NCBI GenBank assembly: GCA_009602735.1
Contig: WELA01010152.1
Coordinates: forward strand, 132,581-193,317
Direction: 5' to 3'
Source: Mesotaenium endlicherianum
Lineage: Eukaryota; Streptophyta; Zygnematophyceae; Zygnematales; Mesotaeniaceae
Length of the DNA: 60,737 nt
Position 1 is the first letter of the stretch. Each line of letters opens with the position of its first letter. The notes under the pieces are model-generated. The model was not told the origin of the DNA. It did not search any database and saw nothing but the letters and a program-made list of their open reading frames with translations. Positions 11,301-22,666 of this stretch are shown piece by piece. The position numbers were made by a program, and so were the translations under genes.

Positions 11301-11929
11301 TTCAGCAACTTGCATCCTTCTGGAAGCCTCTTCTTTTCCTTCATTTGCCATCCACACAGGACAAGAGGAAGAGCACTGGTGGGTGCCAAGTCAGTCTGCC
11401 CATCACTGGCTCCTCTCACTTTAACTGTACCTCTGCTCCAACACACTTCAGCTTGATGTCTATTAAGCCAGGACCTGCCTAGCACGAGATCATAAAAGCC
11501 AGTGTTGAGTACCTCAAATGTAAGCGTTTCAGTTAGAACTGCAATGCCAGAACCTAACTGGACCTCAATAGGCTTGGTTATAACTCCTCCCGGGATACTT
11601 GAGGCATCTCCAAGGAATATTTTTCTATTCCCTTGGGTGACAGTAGGCAGCCTTAGCCGCTTAACTAAGTCCTTGTGAATAAAAGTATGTGACGCCCCTC
11701 CGTCAACAAATGCCCTCACCTTCCTACCTGCAATCATGCAATGCAGTAGGATAGGGGGGACTGTCTTTTCCTGACTTTCGCATTGTTCTCCTGACGTAGC
11801 AAAGAAATGTTGGACATCAGGTGGAACAAGAGCATCCAGAGTGTGCACTCTCTGGACGTCTATATTACTGATGGTCTCCTTTATCTGTTTGTCAGGCATG
11901 CATAGTGAATCCAGTTCAGCAGGACCCAT
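8357..11929 (-). CDS. pol: Element A Pol polyprotein (PR-RT-RNaseH-INT), chromodomain cut off
   Basis: 1190 codons from MGPAELDS; the open frame continues upstream into the end of gag, where a -1 slippery site lies. Domains in order: protease VDGGASHTF (about 75-83); reverse transcriptase with MCVDYRALN and [10 protein letters not shown] (about 320-450); RNase [13 protein letters not shown] (about 586-597); integrase H2C2 zinc region [10 protein letters not shown]...CDQC; the DDE core including [16 protein letters not shown] and [13 protein letters not shown]. The frame stops at TGA 8359-8357, where A2 has CGA (Arg). The downstream chromodomain (8356-8213) is otherwise readable ([17 protein letters not shown] in A2). 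The enzyme part looks intact, but this copy would lack its chromatin-targeting tail. Confidence 0.93.
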   Translation of the reverse strand: MGPAELDSLCMPDKQIKETISNIDVQRVHTLDALVPPDVQHFFATSGEQCESQEKTVPPILLHCMIAGRKVRAFVDGGASHTFIHKDLVKRLRLPTVTQGNRKIFLGDASSIPGGVITKPIEVQLGSGIAVLTETLTFEVLNTGFYDLVLGRSWLNRHQAEVCWSRGTVKVRGASDGQTDLAPTSALPLVLCGWQMKEKKRLPEGCKLLNAMEFVKSWNQKEDRMFCLLLREVPPQPEEVVEKKVSPPEHPTAAKIVAQYTDVFNMPPGLPPKREVDHRIDLLPGSQPPWQRTYGLSYLESEELKTQIAELEENGYISPSKSPYGAPILFVKKKDGSMRMCVDYRALNRITVKNKYALPRIEDLLDTLSGAKVFSKIDLKSGYHQIRIAEGDEHKTAFRTRYGHYEFNVMPFGLTNAPATFMGAMNDIFRPYLDKFVQVFLDDILIFSKDEAQHTEHLKKVLDTLRKNHLYAKMSKCDFFKESIEFLGHVVSKEGISVDPKKVQTIRDWPVPQSVSEVRSFLGLANYYRRFIENYSTKASKLTDLTKKDIGYVWGEEQQAAFQTLKDALCSAPVLAVYDPSKPVQVVTDASDFAMGAILLQPADKTTKDGKVRQEWHPVLYESMKFNPAEINYSVHDKELLAIIHVLKQWRAYLHGKAFKVITDHLALTHFQKKSKLSRRENRWSQMLEQFQVQIDYKPGKLNPADALSRRPDLQERNFSQHAVDKVLCALTSLKVKKSFLEQLRKAYLSDPTFEPSPTTGVCRATALGYKLKGGVWVTETTSGRLKLVIPNNLEIRSLLLSQAHDSLLGGHLGQAKTVGKLAKHYHWEGLPREVLKYVKSCDQCQRNKSRHTPPGGLLQPLPIPAGRWETISMDWVVSLPRTANGHDSILVVVDKLTKMVIFIPTTVKVTALETARQFYNHVVCQHGLPSNIISDRDSKFTSKFWRALMGLMGVKQLLSTANHPQTDGQTERTNRVLQEVLRAYINQKQDNWDDLLPQIQFAVNSAVHASTGKTPFELSLGRVPKSPLDVLGESLTHPEGIDNPVSLQLTQEFADTLSEVQRNLHTAQENQQKYANQHRRELTFSKGDLVKLHSQHLYLPGVVKKKLGPVWVGPYSVVRRVGQNAYKLNMSAEYKGHPVFNVSFLEPYIKGDTMFTGPFPVQPGPVPAVRDGDPEEYEVDEILDARSVR

Positions 11930-11997
11930 AATACCTGCTACGAGGGCAGCTAGTGACGACTCACTATCTCTAGCATCCTCACAGTCAGTAGACTGGA

Positions 11998-13476
11998 TTA
12001 CTGACTGTTGCTGTCTTTTAAAGGCTGGTCTTTTCTCTCGACCTTAGGCAGGTGCTTGACCGGACACTGTTCTCTGTAGTGGCCTTTCTGCTGACAATGG
12101 TAGCAAGTAGATTTCGCTGAGGCTGGTCTCGGCTTAGTCCTACCACCACCCCTTCCATAGCCACCTCGAGAGGGACCACCTCGACCTCTAGACTGAATAA
12201 CATTGTACTCATATTCATATTCATCACCCTGATTATCCTCAGCCTGGTCTCCTTCAACTGCATTGTAGGAACCGTGGGGCTTTTTGACAATCTTAGACAC
12301 CAAAGCGTTACTCTGGCGCTTGTGATTGAACTGCTGCTGATCCCAGGCGTCAGCATCCTGGATCAAGTCAGCCAGTTTCTCATACTTTTTCTCAGCAAAA
12401 TGATTAGAGACCTCGGATTTCAAGCCATACGTGAAGTATGCTATCCTATACCGTTCTGGCAAATCAGGCAGCTTCATCATGTTCTCTTGGAACTTTTGAG
12501 CAAACTCAGCAACTGAAGTGGTCTGCTTCAGTGTCAGGGAGATCATCGCATAGATAGCTTTCTCCTGCTGGTTGATGACATCAAACTTCTCATGCAACTT
12601 CTCGACAAACTCTACCCACGTAGGGTCACCGAGTTGCCGAGCCTTACGCTCTTCCTTCCAGTAAAGCCACCAGTCTGCGGCACTGCCTTTCAGTAGCGCA
12701 CCGGTGTGCCTGACCTTCTCGTAATCTTGCAGTTCTGGGTAGTTCTCCAGCCACTGCTCAACATCCGCGAGAAACTTGATCAGGTAATATTTTCTGTTTC
12801 CCTCAGGATCATAGTCCTGGGGAGGTTTCGGCTTGGGCTTACTAGGCCCTCGGCCACTACCACTAGTAGTGTGAGACCCTAGTTGGTCTCTGTCCCGAAG
12901 TAGGGACATTATGATTCTTTTGTCCTCCTGCTGGGACTGATACATGGTCGCCATTTGCGACTGCATCTGAACGAACAACGCTCCCATGTCTACATTTTGG
13001 GGTGGTAGATTAGCAAATGCAGCAGCAGCATTGGCATCTACTCGCTGAGTAGTGTCCTCAACAATCCCTCTTGCTCCTGCAGCAGCAATTCCTGCCGCAT
13101 TCAGCCGGTCACGTATTTGACCTAGGGGTACATTGAGTTGTACGGCAGGAGGTGGGTTCAGAACATTGGCCCTTGATGCCATAAGTTCTTCAACAGTGCG
13201 CTCGTCAGCTGGCTGTCCTTCCCTCCTTTGTATATCTTCAGCGGCCTTTGCTACTTGTTCAGCTTCTAGTCTGGCTATCTCCTCCTCAGCTTGCTGAGCT
13301 GCGACTGAGGCAATAGCAGCTGCCTCATCTGCTGCCTCCCTAGCTGCGATATCCGCTACTGCTTCCGAATAGGTACGGTTTCCCGCTACATGGCTTTCCG
13401 CCTGGTTTTCGACATTCTCGTTATCCTGGTTCTCCATGTCTCGGGAGTTGCTAGTTTGAGACCTTGTCCTTACCAT
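11998..13476 (-). CDS. gag: Element A Gag
   Basis: A 492-aa ORF starting [13 protein letters not shown], 22 bases inside the primer site. The N-terminal third is Ala/Glu-rich. The capsid-like middle has the Ty3/gypsy pattern ([54 protein letters not shown]). An [16 protein letters not shown] linker leads to one CCHC zinc knuckle ([14 protein letters not shown]). It should form the particle and package the RNA. The stop lies 24 bases after the slippery site. Confidence 0.92.
   Translation of the reverse strand: MVRTRSQTSNSRDMENQDNENVENQAESHVAGNRTYSEAVADIAAREAADEAAAIASVAAQQAEEEIARLEAEQVAKAAEDIQRREGQPADERTVEELMASRANVLNPPPAVQLNVPLGQIRDRLNAAGIAAAGARGIVEDTTQRVDANAAAAFANLPPQNVDMGALFVQMQSQMATMYQSQQEDKRIIMSLLRDRDQLGSHTTSGSGRGPSKPKPKPPQDYDPEGNRKYYLIKFLADVEQWLENYPELQDYEKVRHTGALLKGSAADWWLYWKEERKARQLGDPTWVEFVEKLHEKFDVINQQEKAIYAMISLTLKQTTSVAEFAQKFQENMMKLPDLPERYRIAYFTYGLKSEVSNHFAEKKYEKLADLIQDADAWDQQQFNHKRQSNALVSKIVKKPHGSYNAVEGDQAEDNQGDEYEYEYNVIQSRGRGGPSRGGYGRGGGRTKPRPASAKSTCYHCQQKGHYREQCPVKHLPKVERKDQPLKDSNSQ
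12016..12022 (-). promoter_or_regulatory. Gag-pol slippery heptamer T TTA AAA
   Basis: In gag frame the codons are CCT TTA AAA GAC, so the heptamer fits X XXY YYZ. A -1 slip enters the pol frame (AGA CAG CAA CAG ...), which stays open into MGPAELDS. The site is identical in A2 (28530-28536) and E (35163-35169). Confidence 0.6.
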
Positions 13477-13497
13477 ACAAAGAAGACTGTGATAACT

Positions 13498-13509
13498 GCT
13501 CCGATACCA
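13498..13509 (-). other. Primer binding site, initiator Met-tRNA type (A)
   Basis: On the minus strand TGGTATCGGAGC lies one base inside the 5' LTR. It matches the complement of the plant tRNA-iMet 3' end (TGGTATCAGAGC) at 11 of 12 positions. The same site occurs in A2 (30012-30023), E (33676-33687) and after the B LTR (18387-18398). Confidence 0.8.
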
Positions 13510-13510
13510 C

Positions 13511-14283
13511 TGAAATGAATCGACTTACCAAATAGGCGATTAACAATTAATAAAGATCTTTATATCAGCAAGTAATCTTTATGGTATTTCCGCTAACTAG
13601 TTAAACGGCAAAGGACAATACACTAGCAGGGAATAATACTCGTAAGTCAAATGCGAGTAAACTAGCATCAATGATGCAAATCAGTAAACTCATACATAAG
13701 CAAGGTTAGAAGACAGTGCGTATCAATGGCTTCTCGCCTTGGATTCAGAGATCTCTCTGTAAGCTGTAAAAGAGAGTTGGCCTCGTTTCCGAATGCCGAA
13801 CTCGAGAGCAATGCCTAGCATATGTACATGGAATGAGTTTACTGTTCAACGGTCAGTGCGATGGCACCGCCTACCCGGGAGTTAACCACGTTGATAGGAC
13901 CTCGGTTAACCAAATCCACCGCCATCTCCCATCATCCCGAATAGCCATCCATCATAGGGATGTCATCTGGCCATTCATCTAGCATATCGTGCTTAGGTGT
14001 ATGTCAAGGCAGTTCGCTGCTACCGAGTACGGATGTCAGCTGGCTGTCAAAGAATGGGTCAGCAAGCTGACTTACATGGACTTCAGCCTGCTGCTTCCGA
14101 CTGAGTCATTAAACTGATAAATATGTAAAGTCCAGCAGACTGACTACTAACTAAAGTCCAGCAGACTGACTATTAACTAAAGTCCAGCAGACTGGCTATT
14201 AACTAAAGTTCAGCACGCTGATCTTAATATAACTAATTATATTTAAATGAATATCATATTTACCAATATACTGATTCATTACA
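13511..14283 (-). repeat. Element A 5' LTR (right on plus strand)
   Basis: 773 bp with the same termini as its partner. It is longer because the U3 unit with agtccagcagactg is present in extra copies (14123-14205). It carries the alternative allele set ggccatt / cgtgcttaggtgtat / cgactgag, which also marks the 5' LTR of A2. Confidence 0.92.
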
Positions 14284-15470
14284 ACAGGCCAAAACTATTG
14301 GCAAATTGGCAAATCATTATCATTGGGAAGGGTTGCCTCGGGAGGTCTTGAAATATGTTAACTCCTGTGGTCGGTGTCAAAAGAACAAGTCTAGACACAC
14401 CCCACCCGAGGGGCTATTGCAATCACTAGCTATCCCAGTTGGACGATGGTTATTTTCATCCCCACCACTGTCAAAGTAGCTGCACTCGAAACTGCAAGAT
14501 AATTTTACAACCATGTTGTATGCCAACGTGGGCTACCCTCTAATATTATCTCAGGCAGAGACTCAAGATTTACCTTTAAATTCTGGAGAGCTTTAATGGG
14601 GTTAATGGGAGTCAAACAGCTGCTCAGCACAGCAAACCACCCTCAGACTGATGGGCAAACCGAAAGGACTAACCAAGTTCTGCAAGAGGTGCTGTGTGCA
14701 TATATTAACCAAAAACATGATAATTGGGATGATGTGATCCCTCAACTTCAATTTGCGATCTACAGTGCGGTGCATGCGTCAACAGGAAAGACTTCTTCCA
14801 AACTCAGTTTGGGTAGAGTCCCTAAGTCTCCTTCAGATGTGCTAGGGGAGTCTTTAACTCACCTTGAGAGGATTGACAACCCGGTATCTCTCCAGTTAAC
14901 TCGGGGAGTTTGCTAACAGCCTGTCAAAACTCCAACAAAACCTGCACAAAGTCCAAAAAAATCAACCAAAATATGCTAATCAACACTGTCAGGAGCTGAC
15001 ATTTTCTAAGGGCGATATGATCAAACTGCATTCTCAATACCTGTACCTGCTTGGTGTGGTCAAGAAAAAGCTTGGTCCGGTTTGGGTTGGTCCATATTCA
15101 ATGGTGTGCCGTGTCGGTCAGAATGCTTACAAACTGAACATGTCAGCGGAATACAAAGGATCACCCAATCTTTAATGTCTCTATCCTAGAACCATACATC
15201 AAGGGTGACACACTGTTCACAGGTTGGTTACCTGTCCAACCGGGACCGATCCCCGCTGTCCGAGAAGATGACCCTGAGGAATATGAGGTTGATGAGATTT
15301 TAGAAGCTTGCTCTGTTCGTCGATCATCTAAATATGACATGAAACATCTGGTCAGATGGAAGGGTTACGATGCCTCCGGGGACACCTGGGAATTTAAGGA
15401 CCATTTGACCAATGCCAAAGGGGCGTTGAAACAATTTTACCTTCGGGAGGTTGGGACATCTCCCTAACTG
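14284..15470 (+). pseudogene. Element B integrase and chromodomain remnant
   Basis: It continues the B pol from the other side of element A: H2C2 region ([17 protein letters not shown]) to about 14450, then a deletion of the first part of the catalytic core (GRW joins into sequence after the first Asp region), then frame breaks. An open stretch at 14596-14916 holds [18 protein letters not shown]. The chromodomain ([18 protein letters not shown]) is readable at about 15279-15467 and ends with TAA. It is more decayed than A, A2 or E and is not functional. Confidence 0.88.
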
Positions 15471-15514
15471 TCATTGAAGTTGACATGGGAAGGTGACAGA
15501 AGGTCGCGTCTCCG

Positions 15515-15664
15515 TTTAAGTTGGAGGGAAAATGTGGCAAAACGTGGCCTAAAGTGACAGTTTGTGACAGAAAGTGACAGTATTTGATAGTGAGTGACAG
15601 GATTGACAGGCAGCCCAGTGACAGTTAGGACAGGCAACCCACCTTACACATTAAGTTGGAGGGA
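15515..15664 (+). promoter_or_regulatory. Element B pol-ORF3 spacer: two internal PPT copies and TGACAG cluster
   Basis: Polypurine-like ttaagttggaggg appears at about 15516 and again at about 15651. Between them at least six TGACAG words lie within about 90 bases (15555-15630). The spacer may be the promoter or leader of ORF3, but this is inferred only. Confidence 0.45.
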
Positions 15665-15822
15665 GTGGGATAAACATTTTGGGAACTAGCCGATTGCCGT
15701 TACATAGCCATCCTCCACACTCAATTGCGTGCACACTCACTTCTCTCTCAAGCACACTCACACTTTCAAATTACTTCCACCAAGTATTGCATGCTCCCAC
15801 TACTACGTTCTTACCTGTCAAG

Positions 15823-15883
15823 GTATTCAATCCTGTGCATGATATCATGACTACACTAACTCAATGGTGGTGTGAATGAGCAG
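15823..15883 (+). promoter_or_regulatory. Putative intron before ORF3 in B
   Basis: The donor is TCAAG|GTATTC at 15823. ACTAAC lies at 15855-15860. The acceptor CAG ends at 15883, one base before the ATG at 15885. It sits at the same place as in A, A2 and E although the sequence between has diverged. Confidence 0.5.
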
Positions 15884-15884
15884 G

Positions 15885-17521
15885 ATGACTCAAAAGTCTG
15901 AATTTAAGAGGAAAAGGAGGGCGGATGAGGCGCAGGCGGAGTATAAGGAATTCCATGGCAACATCGAATCATCCTCCATCTCTTCTTGAGAATCAGAGCG
16001 ACTTCGATTGTAGCGGGAGGCTCAAAAGAGGAAGGAGGAGGAAGAACAGGCCAGGCTGAGACAAGAGGAGCAAAGAAAAAAAGCTGCAGAGAAAGCCAAA
16101 AAAGCGGAGGTACAAAGGTTGGCTGAGGAGAGGCGGAAGCAGCAAGCGTGATGGGCAAGGGCTTGACCTTTTGGAAAAAGCCTTCAAATATGTCCAGAGA
16201 AGCCGAAGAGAGACGCAGAAGGACATACTGCAGGGGGAGGGAGAGACTTCCCAAAGTTTTGACAAGTACATAGAGGTCGGCATAGGGCTTCTACTGTACC
16301 ATGACTATGCCAAGATGGTGGGATATACGATCCGGGAGGCCAAAGCATTGGCCCAAATAGGCGAATCTAAAACGGTGCCAACACCTGGGATCTGGGGCAC
16401 ATACGGGGTCATCAGGTTGATCCCTATGCATATAGACAGCTTCAAGGATGCCACTTCCCACAACCGGTTCAAGGCCATGTATAATGAGGTGGAAAGAAGA
16501 AGCTGGGAGTTCTTGGTAAGGGAGACGACCCAGTTGGATTTCTTAGGTCACTGGTACCCCTGAACTTTGAAGAGGACAGTTCCTACTTTTTATCTGCAGC
16601 CCACTGACTAGCGCTGGATACCATGAAGGACTAGCAAAATGACAGAGCTGAGGAAGACAATTTCCTGGTAGATTTGCAAGGGAATTTAGTGCTGCCACCT
16701 CACATTGCAGCATGGGACCCAAGACTGGACGAAGTCAGGGATTGCATGAGTCAGGATACACAGAAGGATAGGACTAGGACTAGAGATTCTTTCTCTGAGG
16801 GGAAGCATGCTCATGCCAAATGGGCAAGTAAGCAAGGGGAGAAAGACCTGTATGCGGTTAAGACCTGTATGCGGTCAAGACCCAGCAATCCCCACCTGCA
16901 CCCAAAAGAGGGAGATCAGTGGGATACTTTTTTTCTGGGGAACAGCTAGAGGAGATGACCAGAGAGAATCTGCAAGTCTCAGAGGAACAGGAGGACGAAG
17001 AGGAGGAAGGCGTCAGAGAGGAGTCTAGTCCTACGGAGACGCAGACCCCCGCTACATCCCCCACTCTACAGCAGACTAGAAGGGCCTTTGCACGGGCATC
17101 CCTGCAGCAGTTATGGGATACCAGCCCACCCATAGATCCAAATCTCAAGTGGCTGGGGAGTTTTAGGAGGAGTCCCACGCTAGGAGGTGAGACTCAGTCA
17201 GACAGAGCAAACAGAAGGGTTGTCAAGGAGGCAGCCAAAGAGCAGCCAGCATCCCCCTCTCACAGAGAGCATGTACCCTTAGCCCATGTCATTTAGCACC
17301 CCTCCGATATGCCCGTATATGTTCCTGTCTGTTTGAGAGCTGCACAGGAGAGAGCGGTCTCCATCAACTTGCAGACAGTGCAAGAGCAGGCTGCCCAGTT
17401 GTTGCATTCACCCATGGGTTCACCCTGGTCTGAGCCCCCAAGTTTCAAGAGGCCATCAGACAGGAGAAGGCAATCCGATTCTCGGTCTCGCTCTCCAGAA
17501 GATAGAGTCCCTGTTATTTAG
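15885..17521 (+). pseudogene. Element B ORF3, diverged and broken
   Basis: The ATG at 15885 starts MTQKSEFKRKRRADEAQAEY. Alignable blocks follow: DKYIEVGIGLLLYHDYAKMV, YNEVERRSWEFLVRE, LVLPPHIAAWDPRLDE, then an acidic stretch (EEQEDEEEEG) and an RS-like tail (SDSRSRSPED) ending at 17521. It has stops and frame changes (for example near 15988, 16151, 16561 and 17294). Preservation of the same block order in this distant copy shows that ORF3 is an old part of the family. Confidence 0.75.
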
Positions 17522-17617
17522 GTTGCTGTTGTCTTGGTTTTAGAATCAGTTGGTTGTGTTGCATGTGTGTTATTTTGTTGTAGATAATAGTAGGCAGTGT
17601 TGTCGAGTTGACAACAA

Positions 17618-17633
17618 TTTAAGTTGGAGGGAT
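17618..17633 (+). other. Element B polypurine tract at 3' LTR
   Basis: tttaagttggagggat lies directly before the LTR TG at 17634. Confidence 0.7.
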
Positions 17634-18385
17634 TGTAATGAATCAATATATTGGATAGATATAATATTCATTTAAATACAATAATTGTATAAGTTCAGCC
17701 TGCTGAACTTTATTTAATGTTCAGTCTGCTGGATATTTGATACTTAGTTGAATGACTCAACCGAGAGCAACAGGTTGAGGTCAGTTAGGTTAGCTTGTTG
17801 ACTTGGGTCAGCTTGCTGACACATTCTTTGACAGTCAGCTGGCTGCCGTACTCGGCAGCAGCGAACTGCCTAGCTATGCATCTAAGTGTGTTGTGCTAGA
17901 TGAGTGGCCAGATGACACCCTTAGGATGGATGGAGATTCGAAATGATGGGAGATGGCGGTGTATTTGGTTAGCCGAGGTCCTACCAACGTGGTTAACTCC
18001 CGGGTAGGCGGTGCCATCGCACTTGCCGTTGAACAGTAAACTCATTCCATGTACATATGCTAGGTAATGCTCTCGAGGTCGGCATTCAAAAACGAGGCCA
18101 ACTCGCTTGTACTGCTTACTGAGAGAGATCTGAATTCAAGGCGAGAAGCCATTAATACGCACTGTCTTCTAACCTTGCTTATGTATGAATTTTTTGATTG
18201 CATTATCGATGCTAGTTTACTTGCATTTGACTTACAAGTATTGTTCATTGCCATTGCGTTGTCTTTTTTGATTAATCAGAAAATAAAAAATATCATAAAA
18301 ATTACTCGCTGATATGAAGATATTTATCAAGTATTAATCGCCTATTGGTAAGTTGATTCATTTTAAACAAGCAAGATTCATTTCA
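17634..18385 (+). repeat. Element B 3' LTR, also followed by a primer site
   Basis: It begins TGTAATGAATCAATATATTGG and ends GATTCATTTCA. A 20-bp near-duplication (taaacaagcaagattcattt) extends the end at 18362-18385. The next bases are G then TGGTATCGGAGC, a primer site that normally follows a 5' LTR. This LTR therefore also looks like the 5' LTR of another element. Confidence 0.85.
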
Positions 18386-19237
18386 GTGGTATCGGAGCTA
18401 AGTTCTTTCTTGAATGTCCGTGCTTGTCTCCTTTGCCTCATGAGGTAATTGTGTAAGGCTTATTTGTGTGGTAGGATGAGTCTAGGTGGAGCTTGGGAAG
18501 TGTATGAGTGTAGAGCATTGCACATTCTGTCCAGGATCCTTCCACTTGCTCACCTAGTGTGTCTCTTGGGCTCAATGCGGCGTACAAATTTGACTTTCCT
18601 AGCCTCTTATGTACAAATCCACGCAAGGAGAAGCCTATAGTGGAGGCTTGATGGAAGAGGTGTTTGCAAGCATCAAGGGCAGCCTCAGGGGAGTTGCATC
18701 ATAGCAAGCTAGATATGACTCATTTACCTCACTTGATTATAGTCATTGTGAGTTGTTATTTGCAATCCACGGCTAGTATAGAGAGGGGTGTGCACTCCAG
18801 CTATACTAGGGGACTTGTTACTCAATGTGGTATCCCTTAGGGCTTAAGCTTGTTGCTTTGTAAGAGACGTTCCTCTCTCATTATGTGTGTGGCAGTGAGG
18901 TTGAGGGAGCTTGGGTATGGTTGCATGTGTTGAGCAATTGAGATAGTGCGTGCACACATGATGTACTAACTTAAGTTTCCAAGTATGGGTTACGACAAGT
19001 TATCTTCGCCATGGTCCAGGTGCACTACGTCGTCCACAAGCTTTAGCCAACTGCCATTTCTATGAGAAGAGGCTTCGGCAGCAACAATGGCATCCTACAC
19101 ATACCCTCTATTCCCAACTTTGGTTGTGACATTGTGTGCTTCTCTCGTTGGCCACATTGAAGTGTGCTTGGAGGGTTTAGGGCATGTGCCTTGTGCTTGA
19201 ATGCTGTGTCTGAGACGGTGCTTTTGGGGTACTCAAC
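18386..19237 (+). other. Sequence after LTR/PBS without gag (element C?)
   Basis: After the primer site (18387-18398) the sequence differs from the family leader: no gag, and only short frames (for example 18449-18640). It may be the interior of a non-autonomous relative cut off by element D. No function is supported. Confidence 0.4.
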
Positions 19238-20203
19238 TGTAACGTTTCTGACTGAAACAATCTTTTTCTGAGAATCTTTTCCTTGGTATTCAAGAAAACT
19301 TTAGTAACAGCGATAGGAAAATATCTCTACTTGGAAATACTTGTCTAATTTTCGAGAAAGAATGGGAGAGGGGAGAAGTAGTATTTGTGCTTGTGAGAGT
19401 TGCACTCCAAATGACTCCTGTGGGTATTTGTACCCACACAACGTGAGGCATCGAGTGCTTCGAGTCACCACCTAGGGCACTGGTCATGTCAACGAAAGCG
19501 GTCAAATGAATGTGACCATTTTGATCGAATGCACAAAATCACGCCATGTGGAGATTTTGAGACTTTTGACGAATTGCGCCGAATCGTTTTGCGCCGAATC
19601 GGCGTACTCACATCTATTCAACTTTTTGAATAGACGTGATTGTTCGTAGTCACGTCTATGAGTTTCCTTGAATAGACGTGACCGGTCGCGTAGTCGCGAA
19701 CAGTCGCGTACACGTCGTTTGTAAAAACTACTTTGCCAATCGATTAGGTGTGAACGTTTCAAACGAGGAGTCGCGGGTTCGAATCCGCCTGGATGCAAAG
19801 TAACTTTGCATAATAAACTTGTTTGACTTTTCGACTTCGTTCGGCTTTACGACTCGTCGTAAATTCGAAATCTATGACTTAGGCATTATCCGAAAATAAT
19901 GATTATCAAATCAACTTAATTAATCAAATATTAATTAGGTAATTATCTCATAATTGATCAAAGTATACCTTTTGATTAATTATGTCAAACTATTGCGAAG
20001 TAGTCGAATTACTTTTCGATGCTTTTTGCAATAGCATCTTGGCCGTTTCGCTAATCAACCATCAATTAGTCGGCACACACATATGGCGAATAATATATCA
20101 AGATGCAATCATTTATCAACAATATATTGATAAATAGCGTAATGTTTTGTAGGTAATAAGGAGAATATTCCTAAATACGCCTAAAGTAGCTCAGATCGTT
20201 ACA
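19238..20203 (-). repeat. Element D 3' LTR (different gypsy family)
   Basis: It begins TGTAACG and ends CGTTACA, a 7-bp inverted terminal pair, and is 966 bp long. It sits just outside a minus-strand chromodomain/integrase remnant, the place of a 3' LTR. It contains repeated words such as atagacgtgac and gtcgcg, and a tRNA T-arm-like word near 19771. The 5' LTR of D is not in the window. Confidence 0.6.
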
Positions 20204-21921
20204 CCCTAAAAGAACTTAACGTCCTCGTTAAGCGTCTTCTTTAAGTCGAGTCTGTCAATACTGATCGTAATCAGCGTAAAAACTGTCAGCAAAAATCTTT
20301 GCATCATCACAGGGACGAAAAGGAGCGATTATTTGGCCGCGTCTCTTTTGCGTCTGTTCCTTGGCTTACGAATTGTCCCGAGTAGCACACTTGCCATGGG
20401 GCAAAACTTTTGAGCAGTAGCCCATCGTAACCAATATTGTTGAACCAGGCTTTAACAAATAAGTAGAATCTCGTCCTGAGGTTTGTACGAATTCCAACTG
20501 GAATCGTAATAAAGCCACTTGATCAAAAGCTCCACTCGTAAAGGCTTATGACGGGTATAGCGGTGTCCTAAGACGTCTTCTGCATCCCAGGCTTTATCAT
20601 GATCGGCGAGTTCCAATTTCGGTGCTTGTGGCTGATAGTGGCCAATAGATTGAAACAGCTTAAGTAAACTGACATGGAACACACGATGCGTTCGCCCCAT
20701 GGATTTAGGCTAATCCAGTCGGTATGCAACAGGTCCAACCTTTGCAATCACGATAAAAGGGCCTACCCAGCGAGGCAGAAGCTTTCGCTTTTCTGGGTGC
20801 TTGAGTTGCAGGTTTTTAGTTTACAAAAGTACTTTATTGCCAACTTGAAAACTCAACTCAATCTTGTGCGTATCAGCAAACTGTTTTTGTCAATCTCGAG
20901 CGGCGGTTAGAGCCATCTTCGCTTGTTTGTGCACCTCTTGAAGAGAGTGGAAAAAGAGGCGAGCACTTGGTATTCTCATGGTTGACATCCCCGCCTCACC
21001 GAGAATCATATGTGTGAGTGGAGCGTGCGGATGTCTTCCTTAATTAGGGAAAATTGGAATTTCCTTGACACTTTCTTGATAAGCATTATGAATTGCAAAC
21101 TTTGCAACTAAAAGGAGGGTGTCCCAGTTGTCTTGGCGAGGATTTACATAATGCCTAAGGAATTGATGCAAAACCTCGGTTCAAGCGTTCAGTCTGACCA
21201 TCGGTTTGAGGATGGAAGCTAGTTGACATCTTAAGGTTCGTGCCAAAATGCGAGCAAACTTCCTGCCAGAAGTGACTTGTAAATCTACTATCACAATTGC
21301 TTATGATCTATTTTGGCATGCCATGCAACTTGAACACATGATCCACGAAGAGACGCGCTGTCTTGACTACATTAAGTGATGGTTTCGTGGCCACAAAATG
21401 CACCATCTTAGTAAAACGATCCACGGTCGTTACCACCCCTTTGTGTCCTCTATCAGTGGTAGGCAGTTCCACGACAAAGTCGAGGCTTATGCTTTCCAAG
21501 GCACACTCGAAAGTTCCAATGTTTGCAACTTCCCAGCAGGCAATGAATTGCTCGGCTTACTCCTCTGACATATTGCGCAGTTGACGATGTACTCGGCAAC
21601 ATCAACCTTAAGGAACGGCCAAATGTACCCTCTGCGCAAAGCGTGCGTGGTTTTGGTAATTCCAAGGTGACAAGAGTAAGGAGAGTCATGCGCTTCTCGT
21701 AGTAGCACATGTCTTACTCGACCTTCTGGGACAGCAATGCGCCCATTGTGTCACCTAAAATTGCCCTCAAATGAATAGTTTGAGTGTTCTTTCCTTTGTC
21801 CATATTGTCCATCGTTACGGCTACACTGTTCAAGCCGGTACCCTGGAGATCTAGGAAAAACGGATCTTTGAGACAGCCCTCGCAAAACAGTTGATGCAGG
21901 TCAAGTAGTTCCGAGGTATGC
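20204..21921 (-). pseudogene. Element D integrase and chromodomain remnant
   Basis: Minus-strand blocks in order: H2C2 zinc region at 21708-21487 (SCHLGITKTTHALRRGYIW...CAICQRS), core with SLDFVVELPTTDRGHKGV and DRFTKMVHFVATK at 21499-21308, and C-terminal/chromodomain at 20700-20452 (MGRTHRVFHVSLLK, VELLIKWLYYDSSWNSYKP). Frames shift between blocks, so it is dead. It is a different family from A. Element A2 interrupts it at 21921/30771. Confidence 0.85.
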
Positions 21922-22666
21922 TGAAATGAATCGACTTACCAAATAGGCGATTAACAATAAATAAAGATCTTTATATCAGCAAGTAATCTTTATGGTATTT
22001 CCGTTAACTAGTTAAACGGCAAAGGACAATACACTAGCAGGGAATAATACTCGTAAGTCAAATGCGAGTAAACTAGCATCAATGATGCACATCAGTAAAC
22101 TCATACATAAGCAAGGTTAGAAGACAGTGCGTATCAATGGCTTCTCGCCTTGGATTCAGATCTCTCTCAGTAAGCTGTACAAGAGAGTTGGCCTCGTTTC
22201 CGAATGCCGAACTCGAGAGCAATGCCTAGCATATGTACATGGAATGAGTTTACTGTTCAACGGTCAGTGCGATGGCACCGCCTACCCGGGAGTTAACCAC
22301 GTTGGTAGGACCTCGGTTAACCAAATCCACCGCCATCTCCCATCATCCCGAATAGCCATCCATCATAGGGATGTCATCTGGCTATTCATCTAGCATATCG
22401 CACTTAGATGCATGTCAAGGCAGTTCGCTGCTACCGAGTACGGAAGTCAGCTGGCTGTCAAAGAATGGGTCAGCAAGCTGACTTATATAGACTTCAGCCT
22501 GCTGCTTCCGGCTGAGTCATTAAACTGATAATTATGTAAAGTCCAGCAGACTGACTATTAACTAAAGTCCAGCAAACTGGCTACTGACTAATGTTCAGCA
22601 GGCTGAACTTAATTAACTATTATATTTAAATGAATAACATATCCACTAATATACTGATTCATTACA
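21922..22666 (-). repeat. Element A2 3' LTR (left)
   Basis: 745 bp with the same termini as the A LTRs. It carries ggctatt / cgcacttagatgcat / cggctgag, the same allele set as the left LTR of A. The polypurine tract is at 22667-22680. Confidence 0.92.

Larger units (their letters stand above)
5438..14283 (-). mobile_element. Element A: full-length Ty3/gypsy chromovirus with third ORF
   Basis: This is an LTR retrotransposon on the minus strand with two LTRs (5438-6156 and 13511-14283), iMet primer site, gag, pol, ORF3 and polypurine tracts. It sits inside the integrase region of element B. The flanks GCAGG (5433-5437) and ACAGG (14284-14288) look like a 5-bp target-site duplication with one change. 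gag, the PR-RT-RNaseH-INT part of pol and ORF3 are all open. The one clear lesion is a TGA at 8357 that removes the chromodomain. Confidence 0.93.

Noticed and set aside
19729..19802. tRNA-like stretch with gggttcgaatcc and an 8-bp end pairing
   Set aside because: The T-arm is mismatched, the apparent acceptor stem is six bases too far from it, and no anticodon stem forms. It lies inside the LTR of D; at most a tRNA-derived relic.
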